In this document: piece after piece, positions 1-11,400 of the stretch
How positions within the stretch are numbered: the first letter of the stretch is position 1
Layout: each line of letters opens with the position of its first letter
NCBI GenBank assembly: GCA_016699405.1
Contig: CP064972.1
Location: 3,193,501 to 3,257,500 of the forward strand
DNA from: Holophagales bacterium
GTDB lineage: Bacteria > Acidobacteriota > Thermoanaerobaculia > Multivoradales > JAGPDF01
Reading direction: 5' to 3'
DNA length: 64,000 bases
The notes under the pieces: generated by a model
The model's input: the letters and a program-made list of their open reading frames with translations, nothing else
What the model was told of the DNA's origin: nothing
Database searches by the model: none
Translations under genes and position numbers: made by a program

Positions 1-384
1 CTCCTGTTCGACGGCTATCGCCCTTGGTCCGTGACGCGCCTCTTCTGGGAGATCACCCCTCCGGCGCAGCGCGCCTTCGTCGCCGATCCGCGCAAGGGCT
101 CGCGTCACAATCGCGGTTGCGCGGTCGACCTGACGCTCTACGACCGGACGACTGGGCGCGAGGTCGAGATGCCCTCGGCCTACGACGACTTCAGCGAGAA
201 GGCCAGTCCGGCCTGGGCCGGAGGCGACCCGGCGGCGCGAGCCCGCCGCGACCTGCTCCGCCGGACCCTCGAGGCCGAAGGCTTCGCCGTCTACGAGAAC
301 GAGTGGTGGCACTACGACTTCCGCGGCTGGCGGGAATACCCGGTGCTCGACCTGTCGTTCCCCGACCTGATGAATCGGCGCTAG
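1..384 (+). CDS. D-alanyl-D-alanine dipeptidase (VanX/DdpX family), 3' part only
   Basis: The reading frame is open from base 1, so the gene begins before the window; 127 residues of the C-terminal part are visible. Peptidase family M15D enzymes are zinc dipeptidases that cleave D-Ala-D-Ala. The zinc and catalytic motifs are in place: the DGYRP segment at the left edge, SRHNRGCAVD (the SxHxxGxAxD zinc motif, His and Asp) and ENEWWHYDF (the ExxWH motif, catalytic Glu and zinc His). No vanH, vanA or vanS-like gene is visible on this side, so a cell-wall recycling or periplasmic nutrient role is more likely than glycopeptide resistance. Whether it has a signal peptide cannot be seen. The gene converges on the ABC transporter genes. 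Confidence 0.9.
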   Translation, partial: LLFDGYRPWSVTRLFWEITPPAQRAFVADPRKGSRHNRGCAVDLTLYDRTTGREVEMPSAYDDFSEKASPAWAGGDPAARARRDLLRRTLEAEGFAVYENEWWHYDFRGWREYPVLDLSFPDLMNRR

Positions 385-409
385 GGCGACTGCCGCTCCG
401 CACCCCGGT

Positions 410-428
410 CGTCGGCGCCGCGCCGACG
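410..428. terminator. Hairpin between convergent genes
   Basis: An 8-bp perfect GC-rich stem, CGTCGGCG at 410-417 and CGCCGACG at 421-428 with a 3-nt loop, lies in the 48-base gap between the dipeptidase stop and the stop of the ABC ATPase gene. There is no U-tract on either strand, so a terminator role for both genes is only inferred from position. Confidence 0.35.
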
Positions 429-432
429 AGGA

Positions 433-1719
433 TCATGGCTCGAGGTAGAGCTCCTGATGGTCGTCGTCATAGGCGAAGAGCTCGGCGTAGCGACCCCAGC
501 GCACGGCGAGCTCGAGCTGGCTCGCCGCCAGCGCGCCGTGGCTCGCGGCGAGCCGCTCCAGGAAGAAACTCCGATGGATGCGATGGTCGTCGTCATGCTG
601 CAGCGCCTCGAAGATCCAGCCGATTTCGGGCAGGCGGACGAGGCGCGCGGCGACCAGCTCCTTGCGCGCCAGGATGCTGCCCGCTGCGAAGTCGACGCCG
701 TGCGGCGTGAGCGTCAGGCCGGCCTTGGCGACGGCCACCAGGCCGAGGTGCTCGCCCGCCTCGACGATCGGCAGCAGATCGTCGAGCTCGAGCACGAGCT
801 CCGAGGCGAGGGTCGCCAACTCCGCTCGCCCCCCTTCGGCGGCGAGCTTCTCGAGCAGACCGGCCAGGGCGTTGGGCCGCGCTCCGGGCAACCGGCGCAG
901 GAGGTGGCTGGCGGGCGGCGCCGGGCGACCGCTGACCGCCGCGTAGAGCTCGTCGACCAGCGCCTCGAACGCCGTGTCCTTGCGCTGCCGAGGCTGGGTC
1001 AGCTCGATCGCGACCTCGCGGACGACGCGGCCTGGCTCCTTGGCCATCACGACGACGCGGTCGGCCAACAGCACGGCCTCCTCGATGTTGTGCGTCACCA
1101 TGAGGATCGCCTGGGTCGGCAGCGACTTCGTCGCCCAGAGCTCGAGCAACTCGCCTCGCAGAGCGTCTGCCGACAGGACGTCGAGGGCCGAGAACGGCTC
1201 GTCGAGGCAGAGGAGCTCGGGCTCGACCGCCATCGCCCGGGCGAATCCCACCTTCTGCCGCATCCCCCCCGAGATCTCTCGCGGATAGGCCGACTCGAAG
1301 CCCGCCAGTCCGACGCGGTTCAGCAGCGCGCTCGCCGTCGAGCTTCGCCGTGAGCGCGGGACCCCTCTCGCCTGGAGGGCGATCTCGACGTTCTCTCGGA
1401 CGGTCAGCCAGGGGAACAGCGCGAACGTCTGGAAGACGATGCTGGCGTGCGGGTTGACACCGGCAAGCTGTTCGCCGCGATAGCGGACCGCGCCGCGGGT
1501 CGGGAGTGTCAGCCCGGCGATGATCCGCAGGAGCGTGGACTTGCCGCAGCCGGATGGCCCGAGCAGGCAGACGAACTCTCCGTCGCGGATCGCCAGGTCG
1601 ACGCCGGCCAGCGCGACGAAGCGATGATCGCCGGTCGGGTAGGACTTCTCGATTCCGGCCAGTTCGAGGAGCGGCGGTGCGGACGCCGGTCGATGCGATG
1701 CGGATGCGGGCTCGCCCAC
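433..1719 (-). CDS. ABC transporter ATP-binding protein, NitT/TauT type with C-terminal AAA-associated domain
   Basis: 428 residues. The first ~260 residues are an ABC ATPase: Walker A GPSGCGKST (54-62), Q-loop Gln97, signature SGGMRQK (150-156), Walker B LLCLDEP (169-175) and H-loop His210. Residues ~280-428 form an extra domain resembling the AAA-associated C-terminal domain found on some nitrate/sulfonate/bicarbonate transporter ATPases. The start is taken as GTG at 1719: GGAG stands 6 bases upstream, and the upstream permease stop (1731-1733) is 11 bases away, so the pair is one operon. Together they should drive import of an anion or small organic ion across the inner membrane. No periplasmic binding protein is adjacent, so the substrate is unknown. 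Confidence 0.93.
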   Translation of the reverse strand: MGEPASASHRPASAPPLLELAGIEKSYPTGDHRFVALAGVDLAIRDGEFVCLLGPSGCGKSTLLRIIAGLTLPTRGAVRYRGEQLAGVNPHASIVFQTFALFPWLTVRENVEIALQARGVPRSRRSSTASALLNRVGLAGFESAYPREISGGMRQKVGFARAMAVEPELLCLDEPFSALDVLSADALRGELLELWATKSLPTQAILMVTHNIEEAVLLADRVVVMAKEPGRVVREVAIELTQPRQRKDTAFEALVDELYAAVSGRPAPPASHLLRRLPGARPNALAGLLEKLAAEGGRAELATLASELVLELDDLLPIVEAGEHLGLVAVAKAGLTLTPHGVDFAAGSILARKELVAARLVRLPEIGWIFEALQHDDDHRIHRSFFLERLAASHGALAASQLELAVRWGRYAELFAYDDDHQELYLEP

Positions 1720-1730
1720 TGGGGTCTCCG

Positions 1731-3482
1731 TCAGTCGAGCCGGTAGCGGCGTTCGGCAAGCCGATAGAGCCGCTGCCAGAGGAAATGGTTGATCAGCACG
1801 ACGGTGCCGACCAGGGCGAGAGTCGCGGCGAGGAGCAGGGCGTAGTCCCCCCGGCTGGTGGCCTGGGCGATCATCGCTCCGATCCCGGGCACATCGTGTG
1901 ACGAACCCGCGAACTCGACGTGCTCGGCGACGACGCTGGCGTTCCAGGCGCCGCCCGAGGCGGCGACGCCGCCCGTCACCAGAAAGGGGAAGAGGGCGGG
2001 GAGGACCAGGACGCGCTGCGTCTGCCAGCCGCCGAGGCGGAGCATCGCCGCGGTATAGCGCAGGTCGACCGGGATGGTGCTCGCGCCGGCGATCGTGTTG
2101 AAGAGCAGATACCACTGTGTCCCCATCAGCATCAGCAGGACCGCGGCAACTTCGAGGCCGTGCGGCAGTCGCAGCAGCCCCAGGAGGAGGATCGGGAAGA
2201 GCGCCGTGGCGGGCACGGCGGCGAGCACCTGGACGACCGGCTGCAGCGAGCGCGACAGGCGACCGGAGGAGCCGATCAGGATGCCGATCGGCAGGGTCCA
2301 GGCGAGCGCGACGAGCAGGGCGATCGCCACCCGACCGCCGGTCCAGAGCACGGCAAGACCGATCCGTCCCCAGGTCGCGGCCGGCACCGCATGGAGCATC
2401 AGCACGGCGCGAAGGGTCGCCCAGGCGAGGGCAAGAGCGAACGCGCCACGCCAGAGCCACCGCAACCGCGAGCGTGGGGCCGCGATCGGCTCGGGGGTGA
2501 GCAGGCCGGGCCGGCGATCGCGCAACCGGTCGAAGGCCTGGTCCAGCCGGAGGGCGAGCGGCCGCAGGATGCTTCGTGACAGCGCACGCAGCAGGCGAGA
2601 GCGAGCGAGCAGTCGGCGAGAAGGGAGCAGCGGAGCCTCTTGCTCGGTCGTCTCGATCTTGAAACGCTCGGCCCAGGCGAGCAGCGGCTTCCAGATCAGG
2701 CGATCGAGCAGGACGATGACACCGACGAGAGTGCCCAGCCCGCAAGCGAGCGCGACGTGGTCGCTCCGTTGGGCGGCGGTTTGCAGATAGGAGCCGAGAC
2801 CGGGGAGGCGGAAGTCGCGCCTGCCGACTTGGAACATCTCCGACGCCATGAGGAAGAACCAGCCGCCGGCCCAGCTCATCATGCTGTTCCAGATCAGTCC
2901 CACCATGCCGAACGGCAGCTCGAGGGTGCGGAACCGCAGCCAGGGGTTGAGCCGGAAGACGGCGCTCGCTTCGCGCAACTCGCTCGGAACCGTCGACACG
3001 GACTGATAGAAGCTGAACGTCATGTTCCACGCCTGCGAGGTGAAGATGAGCAGCACGGCGGCGAGCTCGGCGGCCAGGCGGGCCGGCAACACGGCGGAAA
3101 GCCCGAGGACCGCGACCGGCAGGAAGGAGAGGATCGGCACGCTTTGCAGCACGTCGAGCACGGGCAGCAACACCTTGCGCGCGCCGAGGTGGCGGGCCGC
3201 GGTGTAGCCATACGCCAGGCTGAAGACGAGCGAGAGGGCGTAGGCCGCGGTCATCCGGCCGAGCGACAGCAGCGCCAGGCGAGGCAGGGCGACGACCGAC
3301 AGGTCGATCTCTGGACCCGCGATCGACTTCGGAGCGCCCAAGGCGAGGCGAGCTCCGAGATAGATCACGGCGGCGAGGCCGAGCAGGACGTAGAGGTCGA
3401 CGAGCGAGAGGGCTCGTCGGCTCCAGCCCGACGGGCCGAACCCGAGGGCTCGAGGGGCGGGACTTGGCAGGGCGCGGCTCAT
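1731..3482 (-). CDS. ABC transporter permease with duplicated membrane domain (anion-transport type)
   Basis: About 583 residues with two successive BPD_transp_1-type permease modules in one chain, each with several hydrophobic segments and an EAA-like loop (first half near EASAVFRLNPWLRF, second half near YTAAMLRLGGWQTQ). A duplicated permease of this kind can replace the usual two separate subunits and is known from a small family of predicted anion transporters. Hydrophobic helices begin at SLVDLYVLLGLAAVIYLG. The start is uncertain: ATG at 3482 is preferred because the alternative ATG-ATG at 3536 sits on a TATGAT sequence that could itself be a -10 element and has no properly spaced ribosome site. 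The ATPase gene follows after 11 bases. Divergent from the glycosyltransferase gene. Confidence 0.88.
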   Translation of the reverse strand: MSRALPSPAPRALGFGPSGWSRRALSLVDLYVLLGLAAVIYLGARLALGAPKSIAGPEIDLSVVALPRLALLSLGRMTAAYALSLVFSLAYGYTAARHLGARKVLLPVLDVLQSVPILSFLPVAVLGLSAVLPARLAAELAAVLLIFTSQAWNMTFSFYQSVSTVPSELREASAVFRLNPWLRFRTLELPFGMVGLIWNSMMSWAGGWFFLMASEMFQVGRRDFRLPGLGSYLQTAAQRSDHVALACGLGTLVGVIVLLDRLIWKPLLAWAERFKIETTEQEAPLLPSRRLLARSRLLRALSRSILRPLALRLDQAFDRLRDRRPGLLTPEPIAAPRSRLRWLWRGAFALALAWATLRAVLMLHAVPAATWGRIGLAVLWTGGRVAIALLVALAWTLPIGILIGSSGRLSRSLQPVVQVLAAVPATALFPILLLGLLRLPHGLEVAAVLLMLMGTQWYLLFNTIAGASTIPVDLRYTAAMLRLGGWQTQRVLVLPALFPFLVTGGVAASGGAWNASVVAEHVEFAGSSHDVPGIGAMIAQATSRGDYALLLAATLALVGTVVLINHFLWQRLYRLAERRYRLD

Positions 3483-3646
3483 CGGCTCGCCGCGGGCGGG
3501 AACGTGCCGCGCGGTCCGGAGGGCGCCGTCCATCATAGCCCCCGGTCCGGAGGCGGAGAGCCCGTCGCGCTCCTCGACGGGTCATCTCGGCTCCGAGGGT
3601 CGTCTCATGGTAGCGTTTCGACCGCTTTCGACATCGGTCTCGAGCC

Positions 3647-5065
<1,419 letters not shown>

Positions 5066-5111
5066 GCGACCTTCCCTTCGCTTCGATCTCGTTCCCGCCC
5101 CGGCCGGGCGA

Positions 5112-8100
5112 TCACCGGTCGTCGCGCGGCTCGCGCGACGTCGATTTCGTCGACTGACTGCGCAACGCCTCGACCACCAGCTCGCGGCGCGGCAAGGCGG
5201 CGCCGGTCGCCATTTCGGCGGTGAGTCGACCCTCGCCCAGCTCGCGGCGGAGGGCCGCCAGAACCTGGTCGAGGGCGAGACGCTCGACCCGCGGCACCGG
5301 CATTCCGGCCTGCGTCCTGAGCTTCTCTGCCGCGCCGATCAGGCGCGCCGCGGCGGTGGCCGAACCGAGGGCGAGGCGCAGGGCGGCGAGGGCCTCCAGC
5401 ACCGAGGCCATGCGCCACCGGTCGCCGAGCCGAGCGTGGAGCTCGAGGCTGCGCGGCAGCGACTCGCGTGCTGCCGCCCAGTCGGCGCGCGCCAGCGCGA
5501 CGCGGCCGGCGAGCTCGAGCGACCAGGCGATCCCCTCGCGGAAGACGCCGCCGGCCGCGCGCTGCCGTGCTTCGGTCGCGAGCGCGGCGGCCTCGACGAG
5601 CTCGCCGCGGAAGAGATGGGCTGCCGCCAGGTTGAGCCGTGCCCAGGTCGAGCCCTCGCAGTCGCCACGCGCGTCGAAATAGGCGAGCGCTTCGCGAGCG
5701 GCTGCCGCCGCCTCGTCGAGCCGGCCGTCGAGCCAACTCGCCAGCCCGACGAGGTTGCTCGATCGGGCGACGCTCTGTCGGTCACCGAGAGCGCGGAAGG
5801 CCGCGGCGGCCTCGGTGTGCAGGGCGATCGCCGCCTGACAGCGGCCGCGCTCGCGCGCCAGGCTGCCGAGGTACTGCAGCGCCATGGCGGCCAGGCGGGC
5901 ATCTGCCTGGCCCTGGGCGAGCACCAGCGCACGGTCGAGCAGCGACTCGGCGTGGGCGTAGTCGCACTGCAGGAAGGCGAACACCCCGGCACCCAGGGTG
6001 GCGCGCAGCGCCAGGGCGCCGGCGGCGTCGCCGGCGAGCGCCAGGGCGGCTTCGAGGGAGCGGCGCGCCTCTTCGTAGTGGCCGCGCACGTACCAGTATT
6101 GCCACAGGCCGCCGGCAAGTCGCAGGGCACCGTCGCTGTCGGCGGCGGCAATCGCGCGTTCGATCGCGGCGCGGAAGTTGTCGTGGTCGCGGGCGACGGC
6201 CGAGAGCGTCGCTTCGTCGGCCGAGGCGGCGAGCGCCCGCCCCGCGGACTCGGCGCGGCGCAGGAAGCCGTCGCGGTGGGCGGCAAGCGCCTCCGAATGT
6301 TCGACTGGCGAATCGGCGAGCCGCTGTTCGCCGAATGCCTGGATCGTCTGGAGGAGCGAGAAGCGAGGGAGGTCGGAGGTCTCGGTCTCGGGCCGCACGA
6401 AGCTCTTTTCGACCAGCGAGGAGAGCAGCTCGAGCAGGTCGGGCTGCGCGCCGACGACCTCGCTCGCCGCGTTCAGGTCGAAGCCGCCGCGGAAGACGCA
6501 GATCCGCCGGAAGAGCCGGCGCTCGGCCTCGCCGAGGAGCTCGTAGCTCCAGGCGATCGCCGCTTCCATCGTGCGCTGGCGCGGCGAGAGGTCGCGAGCC
6601 CCGGCGGTCAGCAGCGCGAGACCTTGCGCCAGCTGGTCGCGCAGCGTGGCGAGGGGCAGCAACTTGGTGCGCGCCGCGGCGAGCTCGAGGGCGAGCGGCA
6701 GGCCGTCGAGTCGCCGGCAGATCTCGGCGACCAGAGGAGCGCTCACCGCGTCGAGCGTCAGGTCGGGGCGGACGGCGCGGGCCCGATCGAGGAAGAGCTC
6801 GACCGCGGGGATCCGTGCGAGGTCGGCGGGATCGACGAGGAGGTCGGCATCGGGCACCGGGAGGGGAGCGACCGGCAGCTCCCGCTCGCCGCGCACCCGA
6901 AGCGGCTCGCGACTGGTGGCGAGGACCTGCAGGCCGTCGGCGGAACGCACGAGGCTCGGCGAGGGCCGGGGCGGCGGCGACGACCTGCTCGAAATTGTCC
7001 AGCACCAGCAGGGCGCGACGGTGCCGCAAGTAGTCGCGCAAGGGCGCGGCCCCGGAGTCTCCGGCTCCGCCGTCGAGGCCGAACCCGCGGGCGATCGCCG
7101 GCAGCACGAGCCCCGGATCGGTCACGGTCTCGAGGGGGACGAACACGACACGAACCGCTTCGAGCTCGCCGAATCGCCGCGCGGCTTCGATCGCCAGGCG
7201 CGTCTTGCCGGTGCCGCCGGGGCCGGTGAGTGTCACCAGTCGCTCTCGACCGCGCCGCAGCCGGTCGAGCAACTGGGCGATCTCGTCGCCCCGCGGGACG
7301 AACGGGGTCCACGGGGTCGGCAGCGCGCCGGCGTCGCTCTCGGCCTGAGTTGATCGCTCCTCGACCGCGGTGCGGGGAGGAGTCGCGCCGGAGCTCGTCG
7401 CTCCCGACGTGCTCGGCGCCGCCGCCGTGACGACCGTCCCCTCTTCGAGCGTGACCTGGCGGGCGATCGCCGCGAGCTCGATCTCGATCGACATCGCGTC
7501 GCTCGGGCGATTCTCCTGCTCCTTGGCGAGACAACGGCGGACGAGATCGGCGAGCGGCTCGACGAGCTCGACGGGCCCCGCGAGGTCGAGCGGCCTCGGT
7601 GCGCCCTCGAGCACCGCCGCGATGGTGTCGCCGAGGTTCTCGCCGGGGAACGGGCGGGACCCGGTGAGCGCCTCCTGGAGCAGGATGCCGAAAGCCCAGA
7701 AATCGGTCTGCGGCGAGACGGCGGCGCCGCGCATCTGCTCCGGCGCCATGTAGGCGGGGGTGCCGATCATCGGCTGCCGGCCGGAGAGCTCGGTCAGCGC
7801 CGCTGCGCCGGGCAGCTCCGGCGCGAGCTTGGCGAGGCCGAAGTCGAGCACCTTGACGATGCCGTCCGGCCGGATCATCACGTTCTCCGGCTTGACGTCG
7901 CGGTGGATGATCCCGGCGGCGTGGGCGGCGGCAAGGGCGCGAGCCACCTGCCGGAAGACGGCGATCGCTTCGGCAAACTGCAGCGGCGCTCGAGCGATCT
8001 GCTGGCGCAGGGTGCGGCCGTCGATGCGCTCCATGGCGAGGAACGGCCGGCCGTCGAGCTCTCCGGCGTCGAAGACGGTGACGATGTTCGGGTGATTCAA

Positions 8101-8304
8101 CCCGGAGAGCGTCAGGACTTCGGCGCGAAATCGGCGGCTTGCGGTGTCGTCGGCGACCCCGCGGGGCAGGACCTTCAGCGCCACCGGCCGATGGAGGTGC
8201 GTGTCCTGGGCGAGGTAGACCGATCCCATCCCGCCGGTGCCGAGCAGGTGAGCGATCTCGTAGCGCCCGAAACGGGCGCCACAGGGGAGCGGCAGGTCGG
8301 ACAT
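5112..8304 (-). pseudogene. Ser/Thr protein kinase - NTPase - TPR regulator, interrupted by a one-base frameshift
   Basis: Two overlapping frames make one long protein (about 1063 residues if repaired). N-terminal frame, from ATG 8304: Hanks-type kinase (G-loop GTGGMGSVY 22-30, Lys44, HRD 134-136, DFG 154-156, APE 187-189), a linker, then a P-loop GPGGTGKT (361-368) and Walker B-like LLVLDNFEQ. At residue ~450 the frame must change at the GG dinucleotide 6953-6954: removing one G joins ...APALAE directly to LVRSADGLQVLATSREPL, the next conserved block. The remaining frame, to the stop at 5112, holds the rest of the ATPase and a long TPR region. A kinase fused to an AAA/NB-ARC-like ATPase and TPRs is a known signalling architecture in Acidobacteria and Myxobacteria. 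A real mutation or an assembly error are both possible; all domains look otherwise undecayed, which favours an error or a very recent event. Confidence 0.85.
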
Positions 8305-8364
8305 CGGTGGCCCGACTCTACATCTGCCGGGGCGCTGGCGCGATGGCGGCGTCCCAGGGCGAGT

Positions 8365-8390
8365 GCCGGCGGCGGCGATGCGCCGCCGGC
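8365..8390 (-). terminator. Strong hairpin after the tricorn-like gene
   Basis: Perfect 10-bp stem, GCCGGCGGCG (8365-8374) with CGCCGCCGGC (8381-8390) and a 6-nt loop, 14 bases beyond the stop of the tricorn-like gene on the minus strand and upstream of no other minus gene start. No U-run follows, so it may mark the 3' end or work with Rho. Confidence 0.5.
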
Positions 8391-8403
8391 TTCACGGGCC
8401 GAC

Positions 8404-11400
8404 TCAAGGAGCGCTGGTCGGCAGCGTCCGATAGACCGGGTACGGCGGACGCCGGGGAGCCTTCGGCGGCTGCTGGCTCAGCCTCTCGAGCAGGAGCGCC
8501 ACCGCCCGTTCGAGCTGCGGGTCTCGTCCGTCCCGACAGTCGGCGGGCAGCCGTTCGACCTCGACATCCGGGGCGACGCCGACGTTCTCCACCTCCCAGG
8601 CGCCGTCGAGGCCGTAGATTGCCACCCGCGGCGCGGTAACCTGGCCGCCGTCGAGCAGCACGGGGTAGTCGTAGATCCCGACCAGACCACCCCAGGTTCG
8701 CGTGCCGACGAGCGGTCCGAGGCCGACCTTGCGGAAGTACCAGGGCAGAGCATCGCCTCCCGACCCCGACATCTCGTTGATCAGCATGACCTTCGGTCCG
8801 TCGATGGCGCCGCCGGGCGAGGGCATCTCCCGGCCGTCGCGAGTCGCGAGCCAGGAAAGCCGGGGGCGGTCGAGCAGGTCGATCACGTAGTCGGCGAGCT
8901 GCCCGCCATGGTTGAAGCGCTCGTCGACGATCGCGCCCTGCTTGTCGGTCTGGGCGAAGAAGTAGCGGTTGAAGTTGTCGAAGCCGCCGCCGCCGGTGTC
9001 GGGCAGATGGAGATAGGCGAGTCGTCCACCGCTCAGCCGGTCGACCGTCCGCCGGTTGTCCTCGACCCAGGCGCGGTAGCGCAGGTCGTGCTCGCTCGCC
9101 ACCGGGACGACGGCGACGTCGCGGGCGCCGGATCCTTCCGGGTCCGGGCCGACGCGCAGGACGACGGTGCGGTCGGCCGTCTGCTCGAGAAACGACTCGA
9201 CGGCGGCAGGCGGACGCACGTCGCGTCCGTCGATGGCGAGCAGGTACTCGCCCGGGTGGACTTCGGCGCCAGGCTGGGTGAGCGGCGCCTTCAGATCGGG
9301 GTTCCAGCTCTCGCCGTCGAAGATCCGCGCAAAGCGGTATCGACCGCGCTCGACGGTGACGTCGGCTCCGAGCAAGCCGGTTCCCGTCTCGGGCGGCGCC
9401 GGTAGGTCGCCGCCGCCGACGAAGACGTGGCCGAGGACGAGGTTGCCGAGCATCTCTTCGAAGAGGGTGTTGAGGTCGGCGCGGTGGGCGATCCCGTCGA
9501 GGAACGGTGCATAGAGGCGTTCGGCCGCCGCGAGGTCGAGCCCGTGGTGTCCCGGGTCGTAGAGGAAGTCCCGCTCGAGCCGCCAGACCTCGCGGTACAT
9601 CTGGCGCCACTCCGCCCGCGGGTCGACGAAGGCGCGCATCGTCGAGAGGTCGATCGCGCCTTTTCCCTCTTCGGGGGCCTCGGCCGTCGCGGCGATCGAC
9701 CAGGTGTCGCCGGCGAGCCAGAGCATCTTCTCGCCGTCGCCGGAAAGGACGAAGCGCTCGGCGCTTTCGAGGAGAACTGTCGTCTTGCGATCGGCGTAGG
9801 TGAACTTCACGACCCGCACCGGCGGGGGACCCTCGGCGTCGGCGTCGGCGACTTCGGGGCCTTCGAGCAGGAAGAGCTCGCCAGCCTTGCCGGCAGCCAG
9901 CCCGACGTAGTTGGCCGCGTCGACCGGGAGGGCCACCGTACGCTGGGGCAGCCGCTCCCAGTCGATGCGCACGACGGGCGCCACGGCGGACGCCGAGTCG
10001 TCCGCGTCCGCTTTCGCGTCGGCGCTCTCGGTCGGGCCTTTCTCCTCGTCGCTGAGCGGGGCGAGTGGCGACGCGGTGTCCCGGGCGAGCACCATCGCGT
10101 AGACGCTGCGCGTGACGGGATGCCGGTAGCTCGACAGGTCGAGCCACGAGGCGGTCAGGCCGACGTCCGTGCTGGCGGTGAAGGCGAGGCTCTTGCCGTC
10201 GTGGTCGAAGGCGGGATGTCGTGCGTCGCTCATCCCGTCGGTGACCTGATGCCGGCTCGCGTCGGCGAGCGAGTAGACGAAGATCGCCCGCAACTGGCTT
10301 GGCAGCTTCTTGGAGTAGGCGAGGAAGCGCGAGTCGGGCGACCAGGCCGGGTCGAGGGTGCGTTCGGGGCTCTCGGAGTCGTCCTGGTCGACGCGCGCGA
10401 GGCGGCCGCTGGCGACCTCGACGAGCCAGAGGGTGAGCCGCTTGTCGTGAAGCGCGATCCACTTCGAGTCGGGCGACCAGACCGGCGAGTAGAAGAACGA
10501 GGGCGGGTCGCCGAGCGCGATGCGCCGCGTCGCCGCGAATCCGTTCGCCGCCGTGAGATGCAGCGCCACTTCGCCGGACTCGTCGGAGAGCCAGGCGATG
10601 GTCTTGCCGTCGGGCGACCAGGCCGGGTCGCGATCGGCCGCCGAGGAGGAGTGCGTCAGGCTGCGGATGTCGCCCTTTTCCGCCGGGACGGTGAAGAGGT
10701 CCCCCCGCGCGGCGAAGAGCGCCCGGGCTCCCGTCGGCGAGAGGGCCGCCGACTGGATCTCCGCCGAGACGTCGACCCAGTGAGGTCGGATGGCCGGCAG
10801 ATCCGCCGCGAGCTGCACCTCGACGCGGCGCAGGGTGCCGCTCGCCAGGTCGAGCAGGTGGAGCGCCCCGAACTGCTCGATGGCGATCCCGCCCGGGCCG
10901 CCGCCGGCCGACTTGAGGTCGAATCCCGGTGGGGTAGCGCGGCGGCGCACGCTGCGACTGCGCGTGTCGTAGGAGTAGAGCCCCACCGGGCCGTCGCGAT
11001 CCGAGAGGAAGAAGATCTCGTCGCCGATCCAGATCGGTTGGCGGTCGTTCGATCCGTCGCGCGGGATCTTCTCGACCGCGAGCGTCGTGAGGTCGACGAT
11101 CCAGATCGGCGTCGTCTGGCCGCCGCGATAGCGCTTCCAGGCCGGCTGCCACTGTTCGTACGGAACGTAGGCGAGCCGGCGCCCGTCGGGTGAGAACGAA
11201 CCCGTCTCGGCGGCCGGCAAAGGAAGCCGCTCGGGGACGCCGCCGCTCGCTGCGATCCGGTAGAGATGCCGGTCGTCGGTTCCGCTCGCTCGTCCGCTGC
11301 GGAAGAGGATCCCGCTCCCGTCGGGCGTCCAGGCGACCGCGACGTCCTCTCCCGGATGCCAGGTGAGGCGGCGAGGGGTGCCGCCAGCCGCCGCCATCAC

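Noticed and set aside
1..384. Vancomycin-resistance cassette
   Set aside because: Only a VanX-like dipeptidase end is seen; no vanH, vanA or regulators follow, and such dipeptidases are common in non-resistant bacteria.
5112..6950. Second frame of the kinase gene as an independent TPR-ATPase gene
   Set aside because: Its start would lie in the middle of an ATPase domain whose first half is in the other frame; one broken gene explains the data better.
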